NCBI GenBank assembly: GCA_020056865.1
Contig: JAGVGX010000110.1
Span: 1 to 6,857, forward strand
Length of the DNA: 6,857 bases
From: Desulfobacterales bacterium
GTDB taxonomy: Bacteria; Desulfobacterota; Desulfobacteria; Desulfobacterales; BuS5
Direction of reading: 5' to 3'
Below the pieces are notes generated by a model. The model was not told the origin of the DNA. It saw nothing but the letters and a program-made list of their open reading frames with translations, and did no database searches. The stretch's first letter is position 1. Each line of letters opens with the position of its first letter. Below, one piece after another: positions 5,260-6,857 of the stretch. Position numbers and translations under genes: made by a program.

Positions 5260-6468
5260 ATGACAAATACATCAATTCAAAAACCATTTTCTCATCCGTT
5301 TTTATCTGAATTTGTGTTGGCGCACGAGGCATTTCCGTTTACCGATAAAGAAGTAGCCGAATTTGACCGGGAGCTGTCAGAATACGAACAAATATTTTTA
5401 AACCCTGACGTTGAGAAAAGTTTAATCAGTAAGAACGAATTACTGGCTTCATTTGCTATTTCTAAGGCTGAAAATTCACAGTTAACGCTAAAAGAAGCTC
5501 AAGACGTTTACAATCTGGTAATTTCTGACCTTAATTACAATTTTATTGGCGATAAAATTAAAACACATAAAAAGCTGACTCAGAAAGATCACGATAAGCT
5601 GGAATTTTTTAATATTGTTAAAACGTTTAGAACTCTCAATCAAAAGCCCCTGACAACAGCGGATATTACCCCGCATTTTCTGCGAAGCATACATCAACAG
5701 CTTACCCAAGGACTTGATGTGTTTGCGAACTTTCTTCCCGACTTCACACTATATAAATCAGGCGGATGGAGAGACAACGATTTAATTAGAGTCGGAAACT
5801 ATATTCCGGCACCGCAATCCCAAATTGAAACGGGAGTAACAGAACTATTGAGTTGGCTGACAAAACATTTTACTGTTACCGGAGTAGCAATTTTTCACAC
5901 CGCTTTATACGCCCTACATCCATTTAATAATGGAAATAAACGCGTCTGCCGGGTTCTGGAGCATTTATTATTGCGCAGTCTGGGATTTAACGCCAAAAAT
6001 CTCTACAGCACGTCATATTACTACCATAAACAAAAACCCCGGTACTATAAATATCTCCTTTACTCTCTGGAGCGGAAGAACCTAAACCACTTTGTGTCGT
6101 TTTCGCTGGAGGCCATAGTTCTTTCAATAGTATCGGTGGTAAAAACCAGCCTGGAAGTAAAGCGAGGCGAATTTTTAGATCGACAAAACTTAGAAGGGCA
6201 GATGAAAACGGCGCTACAGCCTCTTATCAAGCACCAAGAGGTACAATTCAAAAATCTTTTCCGTCACGCCAGAAAGAAAATGGCGCGGCAGACGCTGGTA
6301 ACATACCTTCAAAAAGCCACTGAACGGGATTTGCTGACAAAACGCGAGTCGGGACGAGCTACTTACTACAGCCTAAACATTGATTTTCCCGAAGAGAAAA
6401 CGCTTAAAAAATGGCGCGATATTATTGCTAAAAAATTAGCATATATTCCTGATGAGATCCGCGTATAA
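5260..6468 (+). CDS. Fic-domain protein with altered active-site motif and C-terminal winged-helix-like region
   Basis: A 402-residue single-chain Fic protein; the family transfers AMP or related groups from nucleotides to hydroxyl side chains of target proteins. An N-terminal helical region contains AISKAENSQLTLKEA (66-80), which resembles the class II inhibitory helix: E71-N72 fit, but the Ser/Thr usually four residues before the Glu is Ile67, with Ser68 one place later. The target-docking flap is around GGWRDNDLIRVGNYIPAP (168-185). The Fic motif HPFNNGNKRVCR spans 220-231: catalytic H220, F222, G225, N226, R228 and R231 are kept, but the Mg-binding Asp/Glu is N224 and the second Gly is K227. 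Residues about 315-373 (ending ATYYSLN) look like a winged-helix DNA-binding domain, as in other Fic proteins with HTH tails. The next in-frame Met is at 314, so this start is secure. Divergent from the mer-like operon; no antitoxin gene is adjacent. Whether it is active or related to the metal operon is unknown. Confidence 0.9.
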   Translation: MTNTSIQKPFSHPFLSEFVLAHEAFPFTDKEVAEFDRELSEYEQIFLNPDVEKSLISKNELLASFAISKAENSQLTLKEAQDVYNLVISDLNYNFIGDKIKTHKKLTQKDHDKLEFFNIVKTFRTLNQKPLTTADITPHFLRSIHQQLTQGLDVFANFLPDFTLYKSGGWRDNDLIRVGNYIPAPQSQIETGVTELLSWLTKHFTVTGVAIFHTALYALHPFNNGNKRVCRVLEHLLLRSLGFNAKNLYSTSYYYHKQKPRYYKYLLYSLERKNLNHFVSFSLEAIVLSIVSVVKTSLEVKRGEFLDRQNLEGQMKTALQPLIKHQEVQFKNLFRHARKKMARQTLVTYLQKATERDLLTKRESGRATYYSLNIDFPEEKTLKKWRDIIAKKLAYIPDEIRV

Positions 6469-6479
6469 GGATGCCATAA

Positions 6480-6857
6480 TCATTTTGCCGGAATTTGGCG
6501 GCGGCGGAGATTTAACATAAGGGCAAAAAAACTATTGGCGACTAGCCAAGTTACAGGATAAAGGGCCGTAACTATTGAATATTTCTGCAGGGCAAAAACC
6601 GCCAGCCCGAAGCGGAAAGAATTTAGATAATAAAAAGATAATGTCTCTGAATACGGCTTGTTCCAGGATTTTCTGATTGTGGGGACAAATCCAAGCATTT
6701 CGACTAGAGCGGTGAGGATGATCGAGAGAACCGGTTGCTTGGCTATAAGCCACAGTCCCAAAGCAATAAACGCCAGAATCAGAAAAATAGTATCTGTTTT
6801 AACTATTTCTACCTTAGCCTTGTAAACAAAACCCAGAACAATAACCGCAATACACAT
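6480..6857 (-). CDS. integral membrane protein of unknown function, 5' end outside window
   Basis: The C-terminal 125 residues of a hydrophobic protein, cut by the window edge; the ATG at 6857-6855 lies exactly at the edge and may be an internal Met. Hydrophobic segments lie around 2-14, 22-40, 43-60, 80-93 and 95-115 of the visible part, followed by a basic tail (LRRRQIPAK). Between the third and fourth is a conserved-looking polar loop, GFVPTIRKSWNKPYSET (56-72). It resembles small multi-helix membrane proteins I associate with Patescibacteria genomes, but I know no function. It ends in TGA 11 nt from the convergent fic stop; no terminator is seen between them. Confidence 0.75.
   Translation of the reverse strand: MCIAVIVLGFVYKAKVEIVKTDTIFLILAFIALGLWLIAKQPVLSIILTALVEMLGFVPTIRKSWNKPYSETLSFYYLNSFRFGLAVFALQKYSIVTALYPVTWLVANSFFALMLNLRRRQIPAK

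Overview
This window is AT-rich, compactly coded DNA using the standard genetic code (every frame closes at ordinary stops, including one TGA). It most resembles a small-genome uncultured bacterium of the Patescibacteria/CPR type. That placement is an inference from tight gene packing, mostly missing Shine-Dalgarno sequences, and the look of the partial membrane protein at the right edge and of the Cys-rich hypothetical proteins; no marker gene settles it.

Right to left on the minus strand, positions 5020 to 59 hold a six-gene, probably co-transcribed cluster: an ArsR/SmtB-type repressor (5020-4697), an anchored Cys-rich exported protein (4704-4093), a polytopic membrane protein with a CPVCG motif and a Cys-rich C-terminal domain (4090-2618), a MerA-type mercuric reductase without an HMA domain (2604-1204), a short TrmO/TsaA-fold protein (1155-673), and an exported Met/Gly-rich protein with a C-terminal SHOCT domain (667-59). 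Gaps are an 8-nt overlap, then 2, 13, 48 and 5 nt. The cluster starts at a near-consensus sigma-70 promoter (TTGACA, 17 nt, TATCAT) whose -35 lies inside a perfect 14-bp palindrome, a natural repressor operator. The predicted transcript has a leader of only a few nucleotides.

The best reading is a mercury (thiophilic metal) resistance operon of unusual build. MerA carries the redox CxxxxC and the C-terminal CC pair and would reduce Hg(II) to Hg(0). No MerR, MerT, MerP, MerC or MerB is visible. In the place where binding and uptake proteins normally sit are two Cys-rich envelope proteins that appear to share a previously unnamed domain (an LT...PCC...C arrangement found in both). This is the candidate undescribed system.

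The 239-bp divergent intergenic region (5021-5259) also holds a tandem 12-bp repeat and, around the start of the plus-strand gene, four helically phased heptamers plus an inverted copy. That plus-strand gene (5260-6468) encodes a Fic-domain protein with an altered active-site motif (HPFNNGNKR) and a C-terminal winged-helix-like region. A convergent partial membrane protein gene (6857-6480) closes the window. No RNA genes, CRISPR arrays, insertion sequences or convincing intrinsic terminators were seen.
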